Shown: positions 1 to 6,793, counted from the first letter of the stretch. The stretch is DNA of 10,741 nucleotides from Desulfatirhabdium butyrativorans (GCA_022736535.1 DZCT01000152.1:1-10741); one strand, 5' to 3'. The notes: generated from the sequence alone by a model not told the origin. Numbers and translations: made by a program.

Positions 1-34
1 TAAATCTCTTACAGCATTTCACCGGATTAATTAA

Positions 35-55
35 TTTTTGATAGCGAATTGGTAT
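35..55 (-). repeat. Terminal-repeat copy 1 of a dispersed MITE-like family
   Basis: Read on the minus strand this is ATACCAATTCGCTATCAAAA. It matches the inverted termini of the element at 9299-9550 and a further copy at 10689-10709. Its orientation is that of a right-hand end, so the body of the element would lie to the left, mostly outside the window. Confidence 0.6.
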
Positions 56-153
56 GAACTGTGATTTTTGGGATTAAGAGATTTTCAGGATTTCGGTTTC
101 GCAGTCCGACAGTATCTTTTCCCGCCAGTCTGTCATTTCAGGCGATCCGCTCC

Positions 154-230
154 CTGTCATTTCGAGCGCAGCGAGAAATCTTAACATTCATTATAAAGAT
201 TTCTCCTTACTGCGTCCGTCGAAATGACAG
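154..230. repeat. Dispersed inverted repeat (TGTCATTTCGA family)
   Basis: The left arm starts CTGTCATTTCGAGCGCAGCG and the right arm ends GTCGAAATGACAG. The arms also share AGATTTCTC towards the loop, so the stretch can fold into a long imperfect hairpin. The inner inverted repeat at 9414-9496 (TGTCATTCTGA...TCAGAATGACA) is a relative. No coding potential is seen around it. Confidence 0.6.
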
Positions 231-306
231 TTTCAGAAAAACTCCCCGCCCCCTCAATTTATCCGTGATCTGCTCATCTGATCACTTCATAACAAACTGA
301 AACTGC

Positions 307-531
307 ATGGGAAGCCTGTTTTATCGGCAGTCTTCGCAGACCAGCATTCATGACGATACCCTTGTCGGAATAACGGTCGGATATCAGGAGAAGGATTTGC
401 AGAACAGCGTAAGGAAAGGAGGCGGTGTGTGGGATAAGGAACAGAAGCTGCGGTTTCTGAAGTATGGGAAGGCTGTCGAACCGGGACCGGCTGAACGGAT
501 CGTGCAGACGGACAAGGCAATAAGCATATAA
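307..531 (+). pseudogene. Remnant of a small hypothetical protein
   Basis: A 74-codon frame with no ribosome binding site before its ATG. Its second half (about residues 24-68, containing KGGGVWDKEQKLRFLKYGKA and ending PAERIV) resembles small hypothetical proteins with a G-x-W-x-x-E-x-K-x-W-x-L-x-Y pattern that occur near mobile DNA; this resemblance is from memory. The usual second Trp seems replaced (LRFLKY) and the N-terminal half looks unrelated, so this is probably a decayed 3' fragment. The function is unknown. The 3' end runs into the palindrome array at 524. Confidence 0.3.
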
Positions 532-718
532 TGTTATATGACAGAAAAGTCATATAAATGTATATGCTTTGAAGATTTGTATATAATATTATATACAAAG
601 GAAGGTATATAGTTGTATATGTTTCGGATTTTTGCATATAACATTATATGCCGGACAAAGCATACAGATGTATATGCCCGGTATATATATCTGTATGCAG
701 GTATATAATATTATATGC
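524..718. repeat. AT-rich palindrome array, 55-bp period
   Basis: Three head-to-tail units start at 524, 579 and 634. Each carries two palindromes. The first type is (G/C)TATATAA-NN-TTATAT at 525-540, 579-596 (a perfect 18-bp palindrome) and 634-651. The second type is near CATATA-N4-TATATG at 551-566, 605-621 and 660-677. Centres of each type recur every 55 bp. A reversed second-type palindrome (681-698) and a further first-type one (701-718) close the array; 660-698 can also fold as one long stem. Bases between the palindromes are not conserved, so selection or amplification appears to act on the dyads. It is followed by a short GC-rich hairpin GGGCAC/GTGCCC at about 727-739. The role is unknown; multimeric protein binding or RNA hairpins are possible. 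Confidence 0.75.
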
Positions 719-837
719 CTGAGAGAGGGGCACGGTGCCCATATAATCACTGGTTGTGCCGGTACAAAAACTGAAAAAAATTACGCCGGAAATATCGGTA
801 ATAACGTAACTTTTATAACTATTACAGATATTTGCAT

Positions 838-866
838 TTGACTTTTTCCCGGAAATGTGCTATAAA
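838..866 (+). promoter_or_regulatory. Candidate sigma70 promoter for the MORN-repeat gene
   Basis: TTGACT (838-843), a 17-bp spacer, then TATAAA (861-866). Both hexamers differ from consensus at one position and the spacing is ideal. Transcription would start near 873 and leave a leader of about 370 nt before the MORN gene at 1246. No other gene lies between. The leader contains the attC-like site and a diffuse 90-bp repeat. Confidence 0.5.
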
Positions 867-950
867 ACTGTATAAGACAGATGTGCTGACTGACCGGGCT
901 CCCTCCCCCGACGGATATGAAGTTCACCGGAATATGAACACATCACACCG

Positions 951-998
951 GCACAACCCGGCGTTCAAGCGGATGAACCGCTTAACTTATCGTTGGCG
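951..998 (+). other. Degenerate integron attC-like site
   Basis: The order is GCACAAC (R''-like, 951-957), GTTCAAGCGG (L''-like, 963-972), a 5-base loop, CCGCTTAAC (L'-like, 978-986) and GTTGGCG (R'-like, 992-998). AAGCGG/CCGCTT forms the central stem. The L boxes match the usual TTCAAG...CTTAACT style, but R' departs from GTTRRRY in its last two bases and R'' has one mismatch. Because it is flanked by a direct repeat ACACCGGCAC (945-954 and 999-1008), it could be a fossil or chance structure. No integrase and no second attC are visible. Confidence 0.3.
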
Positions 999-1020
999 AC
1001 ACCGGCACGTCGGCGGTTAT

Positions 1021-1200
1021 GAGCAAAGGAGTCGTGCGCGGTGGAGAGCGCAGCATGGCGGCTGATATGATCGGCGGAGAGTGCCGCCGTCGTATGTCAA
1101 GCAGTCTCCGGAGCAAAGGAGCAGCGGTTGACGGAGAGCGCATAAAGTCGCACGGAAACTATTCTGGCCAGAGCGACAGATTAGCGTTTTGGCGGAGATC
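1021..1200 (+). repeat. Diffuse 90-bp tandem duplication in the 5' leader
   Basis: GAGCAAAGGAG occurs at 1021 and 1111, and GGAGAGCGCA at 1043 and 1133, both exactly 90 bp apart. The remaining sequence has diverged. Short frames here (such as an ATG at 1019) lack ribosome binding sites and recognisable domains, so I treat the stretch as untranslated leader. Confidence 0.35.
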
Positions 1201-1245
1201 GCATCGGTCGGAACGTAAAAGAGGTAAAGTAAAGGAGGATTGGCT

Positions 1246-2289
1246 ATGAAACAAATGAAACCACAGATTGCAGCGGCAGTAATGCTCTTTATCATCGGTT
1301 TTTTCGTATGCGCCGGGGCATGGGCAGGAGAATTGGCGGTTTACGAAGCCTATTACCCCGACAAACCGGAGCAGTTGCGTGAACGATTCACTTATGACAA
1401 GGACATCGGACCTGAAAATGGCAAACAGGGGCTTTATGAGTCATGGCATTGCAACGGCGCCCTTTATATCCATGCCAATTACAATTCAGGAAAACTACAA
1501 GGACTATACACCGAGTACTATGACAACAACAGTAAGCAAATCGAGTGCAATTATGAAGCCGGTGAACGTCATGGGGCTTACAAGGGATGGTATTCCAATG
1601 GACTGGTGTTGATTGAAACTGCCTACAATTACGGCAAACTTCACGGAATTAAAACCGAGTATGGTACGGCGGGACAGAAACTATCTGAGGAAACCTATAC
1701 AAACGGGGTACTGAACGGCGCTTTCAAAAAATGGAACAGCGCCGGCCAACTCACCATACAGGCAACTTATAAAAACGGCCTGTGGGATGGGATGGTAACG
1801 ACTTATAAGTATTTTCCCAATGAAACCGAAAAACTGGAGACTTCATACGTCAACGGTAAAAAACACGGGCTTGAAAAATTTTGGGTGACCATGGAAAGCC
1901 GGACTTTTCTTTCATGGATCAAGGAATATTCCGATGATCTTCTCATAAAGGAGATGGAATCCGACGGTAGTTTGTCAAGAGAATACGCTTATGACGAAAA
2001 CGGCAACATGATTAAAAAAATCGAGTATGGTTGGATTAACGACAATACGAGTGAATGGCGCTACTATTATGACGCCAACGGCATCGTTTTCCGGGTAACC
2101 AATATTCACTGGTGGGGTATAGCCGTTGCGGTGGGAGGAACCGCCAACGTCATGATGAAAGAAGAAGATTGTTATTATGCCAACGAAGTATTGACCCATG
2201 GCAACGTTATCCATTGGCATGAGAACGGTAAGATGTCGTCCAAATATACATTGGACGAAAATAAAAAAATGCACGGTTCCTATACATAG
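1246..2289 (+). CDS. Secreted MORN_2-repeat protein, N-terminal part ending at in-frame amber
   Basis: The start is ATG 1246, with AAGGAGG (1232-1238) seven bases upstream; a TTG at 1240 is a poorer choice. Residues 1-27 are a signal peptide (basic MKQMKPQ, hydrophobic core, AWA-G cleavage site), so the product is exported. Residues 60-213 hold about six tandem units of 23-25 residues with the pattern G-xxxx-W/Y-Y-xNG-x7-Y-xNG-K-x-H/G, typical of MORN_2 (YwqK-type) repeats; these are repeat proteins of mostly unknown function. A degenerate stretch follows (214-320), then a repeat restarts and is broken by TAG at 2287-2289. The same frame stays open for another 1575 bases with the same repeats, so this and the next entry were probably one gene of about 872 codons. 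As written, the product is 347 residues. A substrate or partner cannot be inferred. Confidence 0.75.
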   Translation: MKQMKPQIAAAVMLFIIGFFVCAGAWAGELAVYEAYYPDKPEQLRERFTYDKDIGPENGKQGLYESWHCNGALYIHANYNSGKLQGLYTEYYDNNSKQIECNYEAGERHGAYKGWYSNGLVLIETAYNYGKLHGIKTEYGTAGQKLSEETYTNGVLNGAFKKWNSAGQLTIQATYKNGLWDGMVTTYKYFPNETEKLETSYVNGKKHGLEKFWVTMESRTFLSWIKEYSDDLLIKEMESDGSLSREYAYDENGNMIKKIEYGWINDNTSEWRYYYDANGIVFRVTNIHWWGIAVAVGGTANVMMKEEDCYYANEVLTHGNVIHWHENGKMSSKYTLDENKKMHGSYT

Positions 2290-2349
2290 TGGTATGCCAA
2301 CGAACTGAAGCAAGAAGAAGGCAATTATGTTCACGGACTGAAAGAAGGG

Positions 2350-3864
2350 GTGTGGAAATTATGGAATGAAGAAGGCATCCAGATACTCGAACGGCAGTAT
2401 GCCGGCGGCTTGTTCCGTGGTCAGTTCACCGAATGGTATCCAGGCGGAATCATCAAAACCAGGGGCTTTTATGCCAATAATCAAAAAGATGGGTTGTGGG
2501 AAACATTCAGCGAGTCCGGCAGCCCCATCAGCCAGACTCCATGGAAAAGCGGCGTAAAGCACGGCATAGATAAAGAATGGTATGGGACCTGCCAGGTGCT
2601 TGAGGAAAATTATGAAAATGGTTTGAAACAAGGACCTGCAATTTACCACGGTTGGTATTCTGAAAAAAAGGAATGTTATTTATCCGGACAGGGTGATTAT
2701 ATCAACGATCTGAAAGAAGGCGTATGGAAAACATGGAAACGTTATACTAATGAGGGTTGGTATGAGATTGCACGAGAAGGGCAATGGTTCAGGAATATTG
2801 AAACCAAGGCGGTGGAAAAGAGGATGGTTTTGGTAAACGCAGAAAACGGGACCATTCCTGTTACTATGGAGGAGGATTCTTATCGCTATACAAGAAAGCA
2901 TGGCTTTTCATTGGCATTTCGCGTGAATAGTGATGGCTCCGGAAATTTTATTGGGACGTATTTGTACCAAAAAACTATGTATCAATACGGCATCCAGCAT
3001 GGACCTTATTACGAATATAGGTCTGACGGTGAATTATCGGCAATTGGGCAATACGCCAACAATCTGCCATGCGGTATATGGCAGATTGGCATCGGAACTT
3101 CCAGTTTCAACCCTTCTTACGATTATGGCGTCGCCTGCCAGCCTCTGGCAATCAATCCTGAAGATCCAACCATCGTTCCCTTTATTGAAGGCATTATCAC
3201 GGATGCCGCGAACGTCGGAATACCTAATGTTACGATGACGTTTGATAATGCTGTCGAACCAGTTTCCACAGACGCTTCGGGATATTACATTCAGTTTGTT
3301 CCCAAAGGTTGGAGCGGAACCATTACGCCGGTCAACCCCGACTATAAGTTCGAGCCGCCGAGTCGCACATACGCCAATGTCGTTTTATACCAGAACAATC
3401 AGCATTATACGGCTACAAAATTAAAGAAGGGGTTCACGGTCTGGGCGGATAAAAACAATTCCGGTGTTTGCGACCCCGGCGAAGGCATTGAAGGCGCTAC
3501 CGTGTTTGTCAATGCCGTTGCAATCGGAAAAACCGACCCATCCATAGCCTGGCTGTTGCTCATTCTTACATGTATCGTCATGTATGCTGTTCTGTCCCCC
3601 CGAAGGAGGGCAGGACTGCGTTGGGGCAGAGGACAAACCGGTTTTCCGATGTCAAAGGCCGGGGCTTATGCGTGCGTGTCTGTATTTCTGCTTATGACGG
3701 CAGGCGCTTTCGGTCTTGCGCCTTTTTGGAGCATTTTTGCGAGCGTTCCGCTCCTGGCATGTGCCGGCGCTTGCGATTCTTATCTGCATAGCCGCAAAAC
3801 GGGACGGCATGGCAGCCGCTCACCGGATGATCCGATTTCCAAGCCGGCTGCTCGAAAACGGTGA
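2350..3864 (+). CDS. MORN_2-repeat protein, C-terminal part with Ig-like and membrane segments
   Basis: This is in the same frame as the preceding gene and separated from it only by the amber codon; 2290-2349 is also open and encodes repeat sequence. The first usable start, GTG 2350, lies inside a repeat unit with only a purine run before it, so independent translation is doubtful. Residues 1-240 carry about eight more MORN_2 units. Residues 277-358 look like a carboxypeptidase-regulatory/CnaB-type beta domain (GIITDAANVGIPNVTM...GTITP...YKFEPPSRTY), followed by an SdrD-B-like stretch (FTVWADKNNSG...EGATVFVN, 362-388). The sequence then switches abruptly at about 395 to hydrophobic segments (398-416 and about 438-476) with an SPRRR cluster between them and a basic tail. 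A repeat stalk ending in a membrane anchor is plausible; the anchor could also be an unrelated sequence fused by rearrangement. Confidence 0.65.
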   Translation: MWKLWNEEGIQILERQYAGGLFRGQFTEWYPGGIIKTRGFYANNQKDGLWETFSESGSPISQTPWKSGVKHGIDKEWYGTCQVLEENYENGLKQGPAIYHGWYSEKKECYLSGQGDYINDLKEGVWKTWKRYTNEGWYEIAREGQWFRNIETKAVEKRMVLVNAENGTIPVTMEEDSYRYTRKHGFSLAFRVNSDGSGNFIGTYLYQKTMYQYGIQHGPYYEYRSDGELSAIGQYANNLPCGIWQIGIGTSSFNPSYDYGVACQPLAINPEDPTIVPFIEGIITDAANVGIPNVTMTFDNAVEPVSTDASGYYIQFVPKGWSGTITPVNPDYKFEPPSRTYANVVLYQNNQHYTATKLKKGFTVWADKNNSGVCDPGEGIEGATVFVNAVAIGKTDPSIAWLLLILTCIVMYAVLSPRRRAGLRWGRGQTGFPMSKAGAYACVSVFLLMTAGAFGLAPFWSIFASVPLLACAGACDSYLHSRKTGRHGSRSPDDPISKPAARKR

Positions 3865-3870
3865 TACAGA

Positions 3871-3902
3871 GCTGATTGCCCTCCCGGGCGAAGCGTTTTT
3901 TT
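3871..3902 (+). terminator. Weak candidate terminator after the MORN gene
   Basis: GCCC-TCCC-GGGC (3878-3889) forms a short GC stem, extended by GCT/AGC pairs across an internal loop, and is followed by seven T at 3896-3902. It lies just after the stop of the MORN frame and before the convergent pldA end. The stem is only four continuous pairs, so the call is tentative. Confidence 0.3.
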
Positions 3903-3959
3903 GCCGGTGCGAAATCTGTTTTCAGCTTCGGCGCTGCGTTCTGTTTTCACGGTCCGACT

Positions 3960-4814
3960 TTACCGTTTGAACATCACGCCGAAACCGAAGCTCGTGATAT
4001 AGTGATTGTAATCAACCAGACTTTCGCCGTAACCTGTCCACAACTGGGCAAACAGAAACACATCTTTTCCCGGCAGGGGCAGACTGTAATCAAATTGCAA
4101 GCCCGCATTGCCCGTGTTCGGATTCCACCTGCCGATGCCGCTCAACATGCGGTTCTTCGGAAATTCATAAGCGATTTTCAATTCGCCGTATCCGTAATAA
4201 TCTTCGATATCCGGATTGTCATCGTCAGAAATATCTTCCTTGAAGCGGTACCAGATTTTAAGTTCTGTGCTGAATTTTTTATATTCATAATAAGGTCTTA
4301 TGTAAAGCCTGTCCCAACTGCGGGATTTGGGTTCGCTTGAGCCGTTGGATTCATGCTCATAGCCGACATCGCTTCCCCAGTTCCCCAAGGGATTGTTTTC
4401 CGGCGACAAACGGTAAAAAATTTCCGGATTGTAATTGGTTTCCCGAAAAGGTCTGGAATCTTTGTCGTCCAAAAGCCGCCAGAAAGATTTCTGTGTATAA
4501 GCCGCATAAAAATTGCTGCCGAACAGCTTCTGTTTCAGACTCAGTTGAAATTTAAGTTCCGCGTCTTCAAGCCGGGAATCATTGCTGCCCCAGGTCAGGG
4601 GCAGAAGATAGGTCTGTTTGTGCAGACTGAGGCCTTTGCCGATTTTCATCATATTTTCCGCAAGTCCGGCGTCAGCTTTTTCAGTCCCGTCTGCCGACAG
4701 TTCAGCCCCATGCACCGTTGCGGATACCGTAACGGCAAAACAGAACAGCAGAATGCCGCCTGTTTTGAATATAAAATCAAAGTGATTGGAAATCTTCAGG
4801 ATATTGAATATCAT
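3960..4814 (-). CDS. pldA: Outer membrane phospholipase A (OMPLA)
   Basis: A Ca-dependent phospholipase A1/A2 that hydrolyses phospholipids appearing in the outer leaflet of the outer membrane; the family is a 12-stranded beta barrel active as a dimer. The 284 residues match the family length. Family motifs are present in order: YTQKSFWRL (106-114), SRPFRETNYNPEIFY (120-134), GYEHESNG (151-158) with His154 and nucleophile Ser156, SRSWDRLY (164-171), and GYGESLVDYN (261-270) near the C terminus. The spacing from His154 to residue 168 equals E. coli H142 to N156, so the triad Asn is here Asp168 (codon at 4311-4313). Ser164 aligns with the E. coli calcium ligand Ser152. A signal peptide is visible (core about 20-31, cleavage near HGA-E), but the N terminus is long and ATG 4814 has only a distant GAGG, so the start is uncertain. 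It is convergent with the MORN gene and divergent from mlaC. Confidence 0.93.
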   Translation of the reverse strand: MIFNILKISNHFDFIFKTGGILLFCFAVTVSATVHGAELSADGTEKADAGLAENMMKIGKGLSLHKQTYLLPLTWGSNDSRLEDAELKFQLSLKQKLFGSNFYAAYTQKSFWRLLDDKDSRPFRETNYNPEIFYRLSPENNPLGNWGSDVGYEHESNGSSEPKSRSWDRLYIRPYYEYKKFSTELKIWYRFKEDISDDDNPDIEDYYGYGELKIAYEFPKNRMLSGIGRWNPNTGNAGLQFDYSLPLPGKDVFLFAQLWTGYGESLVDYNHYITSFGFGVMFKR

Positions 4815-4911
4815 GCTTGTTCGATAACCTCAATTTTTTTATGGGATTTCATGTTGTAAAAATAAATCTGCTTCATCTGTCATACCGAATCTCTTCTGAC
4901 TTTATTACTGA

Positions 4912-4940
4912 AATATAATGTGCATCAGGCTGTCTTGCAA
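4912..4940 (-). promoter_or_regulatory. Candidate pldA promoter
   Basis: On the minus strand, TTGCAA (4935-4940) is followed after 17 bp by TATATT (4912-4917). It sits about 100 bp before the pldA start. The -35 is weak, but its position back-to-back with the mlaC promoter supports it. Confidence 0.4.
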
Positions 4941-4947
4941 ACTTTTC

Positions 4948-4976
4948 TTGAAACAAGTCTGCATCCGTGATATATG
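4948..4976 (+). promoter_or_regulatory. Candidate mlaC-mlaA promoter
   Basis: TTGAAA (4948-4953), a 17-bp spacer, then TATATG (4971-4976) preceded by TGA, giving an extended -10 (TGnTATATG). It is about 40 bp upstream of the mlaC start. Its -35 is only 7 bp from the oppositely oriented candidate pldA -35, so one bound regulator could affect both. Confidence 0.4.
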
Positions 4977-5019
4977 TAATTTATTATGATTCAGATGTTC
5001 AGAAATAAAGGAGTGCATG

Positions 5020-5619
5020 ATGAAAAATTTTTTGTTCCTTGTATTTGTCTGTTTTATTGCACTGTCTGCACCGGCGCAGGCAGCAGAGCCGACGGACACG
5101 CTTCAGTTGCATATTGATGAGGTTGTCAATATCCTGAAGGACCCGCAGTATCAGACCGATGCCCAAAAAGATCAGCAGCGGGAAAACTTATGGAAAACTA
5201 TCCGTCAGATATTTGATTTTGAAAGAATTTCCAAACTGTCGCTGGGAAAATACTGGAAAGATTTCAATCCCGGGCAACTGAAAGAATTTACAGACCTTTT
5301 TACCGATCTGCTCGGCGACACCTACCTGAAAAAGATACAGGGGGAATACAAAAATGAAAAAGTCAATTATCTGAGCCAGGAAATCGGTTCCGGCACCAAC
5401 AGTGACAAGGCGCAGGTCAAAACAGAAATTGTCAGGGAAAATGTCAGAATTCCGGTGGATTACAGTTTGTGGAACAACAAAGGACTGTGGCGGATTTACG
5501 ATGTGAAAATCGAAGGCGTAAGCCTTGTGAAAAACTATCGGAATCAGTTCCAGAAAATTCTTTTGAACAAAACGCCTGACAATCTGATCGAAAAATTGAA
5601 AAACAAACTTGAAGAATAG
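5020..5619 (+). CDS. mlaC: Periplasmic phospholipid-binding protein MlaC
   Basis: The soluble shuttle of the Mla system: it carries phospholipid across the periplasm between outer-membrane MlaA and the inner-membrane MlaFEDB ABC complex. The product is 199 residues, close to the family norm. A Sec signal peptide is clear (KNFLFLVFVCFIALSAPAQA, cleavage at about residue 21 or 22). The family signatures follow: FDFERISKLSLGKYWKD (about 66-82), GQLKEFTDLFTDLLGDTYL (85-103) and WRIYDVKIEGVSLVKNYRNQ (157-176). Of two adjacent starts, ATG 5020 is preferred over 5017 because AAGGAG (5008-5013) is 6 rather than 3 bases away. It is the first gene of a probable mlaC-mlaA operon, divergent from pldA. 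No mlaD, mlaE or mlaF gene is in the window. Confidence 0.92.
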   Translation: MKNFLFLVFVCFIALSAPAQAAEPTDTLQLHIDEVVNILKDPQYQTDAQKDQQRENLWKTIRQIFDFERISKLSLGKYWKDFNPGQLKEFTDLFTDLLGDTYLKKIQGEYKNEKVNYLSQEIGSGTNSDKAQVKTEIVRENVRIPVDYSLWNNKGLWRIYDVKIEGVSLVKNYRNQFQKILLNKTPDNLIEKLKNKLEE

Positions 5620-5729
5620 GGGGGAAGGTTCGGGGTCAGGGGTGAGAGGGTCATCTGATAAAAGAGGAAATGCAGAGATGCAAAATCCTGCGTTTCTGCC
5701 TTTCATTCCGAACCCTGCCCGCGAAATAC

Positions 5730-6776
5730 ATGATGATGAACCGTCATAAAAAAAATTTAATATTCATCTTTGTCATTCTCTTTTTTATCTTTTTTACGGC
5801 GCAGGGATGCGCACACAAACCGGACACCAAGGCGTTTGAATCGTCCGCGAAAGCAAATCCTCAGCCCGAACCGCAGACAGCTTTGTCGGCGGAGAACAAA
5901 GCAGCAGACCGGGAAGATTCGGAAGATGATATTGATCTTTGGGATAAAGATCATCTTCTAAAAGCGCCGGCGAAGCGGTCCGAAAAGCCCGCGCCCGTAT
6001 CGTCTGAAAGCGGTGAAAAAAACAGGCCGGAGAGTGTTGACGACAATCTGAATGACGATCTTGACCTCTGGTCCGAACAGCTTGAAGAAGAATCCGTGCA
6101 TGTTCCGGATCCGCTGGCGCCGTGGAACCGGATCATGTTTCATATTAACGACAAACTGTATTTCCGTGTGCTGAAACCGGTTGCCAAAGGATACAGAAGC
6201 GTAACGCCGGAACTGTTCAGAATCGGCGTGAAAAATTTTTTTCAGAATCTTGCCACGCCCATCCGATTGGTGAACTGTATGCTTCAGGGCAAGTTCTCTG
6301 CGGCTGAAATCGAACTGGCAAGATTTATTGTCAACAGCACGGCGGGCATACTCGGATTCGGAGATGTTGCCGCCGACGATCCGCAGTTGAAAAAGCCGAG
6401 CGAGGAAGACCTGGGGCAGACCCTCGGCTTTTACGGCATCGGAAACGGTTTTTATATTGTGTGGCCGCTTATGGGACCTTCCACGCTGCGGGATGCTACG
6501 GGAATGATCGGAGACCTTTTTCTGAGTCCGCTTTCTCACCCGGAAATGCCCCCTGAAGCATCTGCGGGGATCACCGCTTTTGAGCTGATAAATGAGACAT
6601 CTTTCCGGATCGGAGATTATGAGACCTTTAAAGAAGCAGCGATTGAACCTTATGAGTCGCTCCGGGATGCTTACATTCAGTATCGGAAGCAGAAAATAAA
6701 AGATGCGGAAAAAGGTAAAGCGGAAAAACGCTATGATATTCTGATAAAAGATGTGATACACGACTGGGTGAAATGA
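5730..6776 (+). CDS. mlaA: Outer-membrane lipoprotein MlaA (VacJ)
   Basis: MlaA forms a ring in the inner leaflet of the outer membrane, removes phospholipid from the outer leaflet and hands it to MlaC. From ATG 5730 the product is 348 residues: a lipoprotein signal with lipobox AQG-Cys27, an unusually long acidic, low-complexity linker (28-125), then the VacJ domain (about 126-320) with DPLAPWNRIMFHIND at 127-141 and WPLMGPSTLRD at 245-255. The linker repeats DDIDLW (66-71) and DDLDLW (109-114). The E. coli protein (251 residues) lacks such a linker. Three tandem ATGs (5730, 5733, 5736) are candidate starts without a good ribosome site; an in-frame ATG at 5670 would put 20 unlikely residues before the signal peptide. 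It lies 110 bp after mlaC, presumably in the same transcript. Confidence 0.92.
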   Translation: MMMNRHKKNLIFIFVILFFIFFTAQGCAHKPDTKAFESSAKANPQPEPQTALSAENKAADREDSEDDIDLWDKDHLLKAPAKRSEKPAPVSSESGEKNRPESVDDNLNDDLDLWSEQLEEESVHVPDPLAPWNRIMFHINDKLYFRVLKPVAKGYRSVTPELFRIGVKNFFQNLATPIRLVNCMLQGKFSAAEIELARFIVNSTAGILGFGDVAADDPQLKKPSEEDLGQTLGFYGIGNGFYIVWPLMGPSTLRDATGMIGDLFLSPLSHPEMPPEASAGITAFELINETSFRIGDYETFKEAAIEPYESLRDAYIQYRKQKIKDAEKGKAEKRYDILIKDVIHDWVK

Positions 6777-6793
6777 ACACCCCGCAGTTTCAT

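Noticed and set aside
524..718. CRISPR array
   Set aside because: The units are palindromes with no constant repeat and spacer pattern, and no cas genes are nearby.
2287..2289. TAG decoded as pyrrolysine
   Set aside because: Some Desulfobacterota use pyrrolysine, but mlaC and the ABC ATPase gene in this window both end in TAG, repeat proteins are not known pyrrolysine users, and no pyl genes are visible.
5188..5706. 172-codon minus-strand frame opposite mlaC
   Set aside because: It is antisense to a well-supported MlaC and has no recognisable motif.
5670..5729. Upstream start of mlaA at 5670
   Set aside because: It would place about 20 residues before a normal lipoprotein signal peptide, and its AGAGG lies only 2 bases from that ATG.
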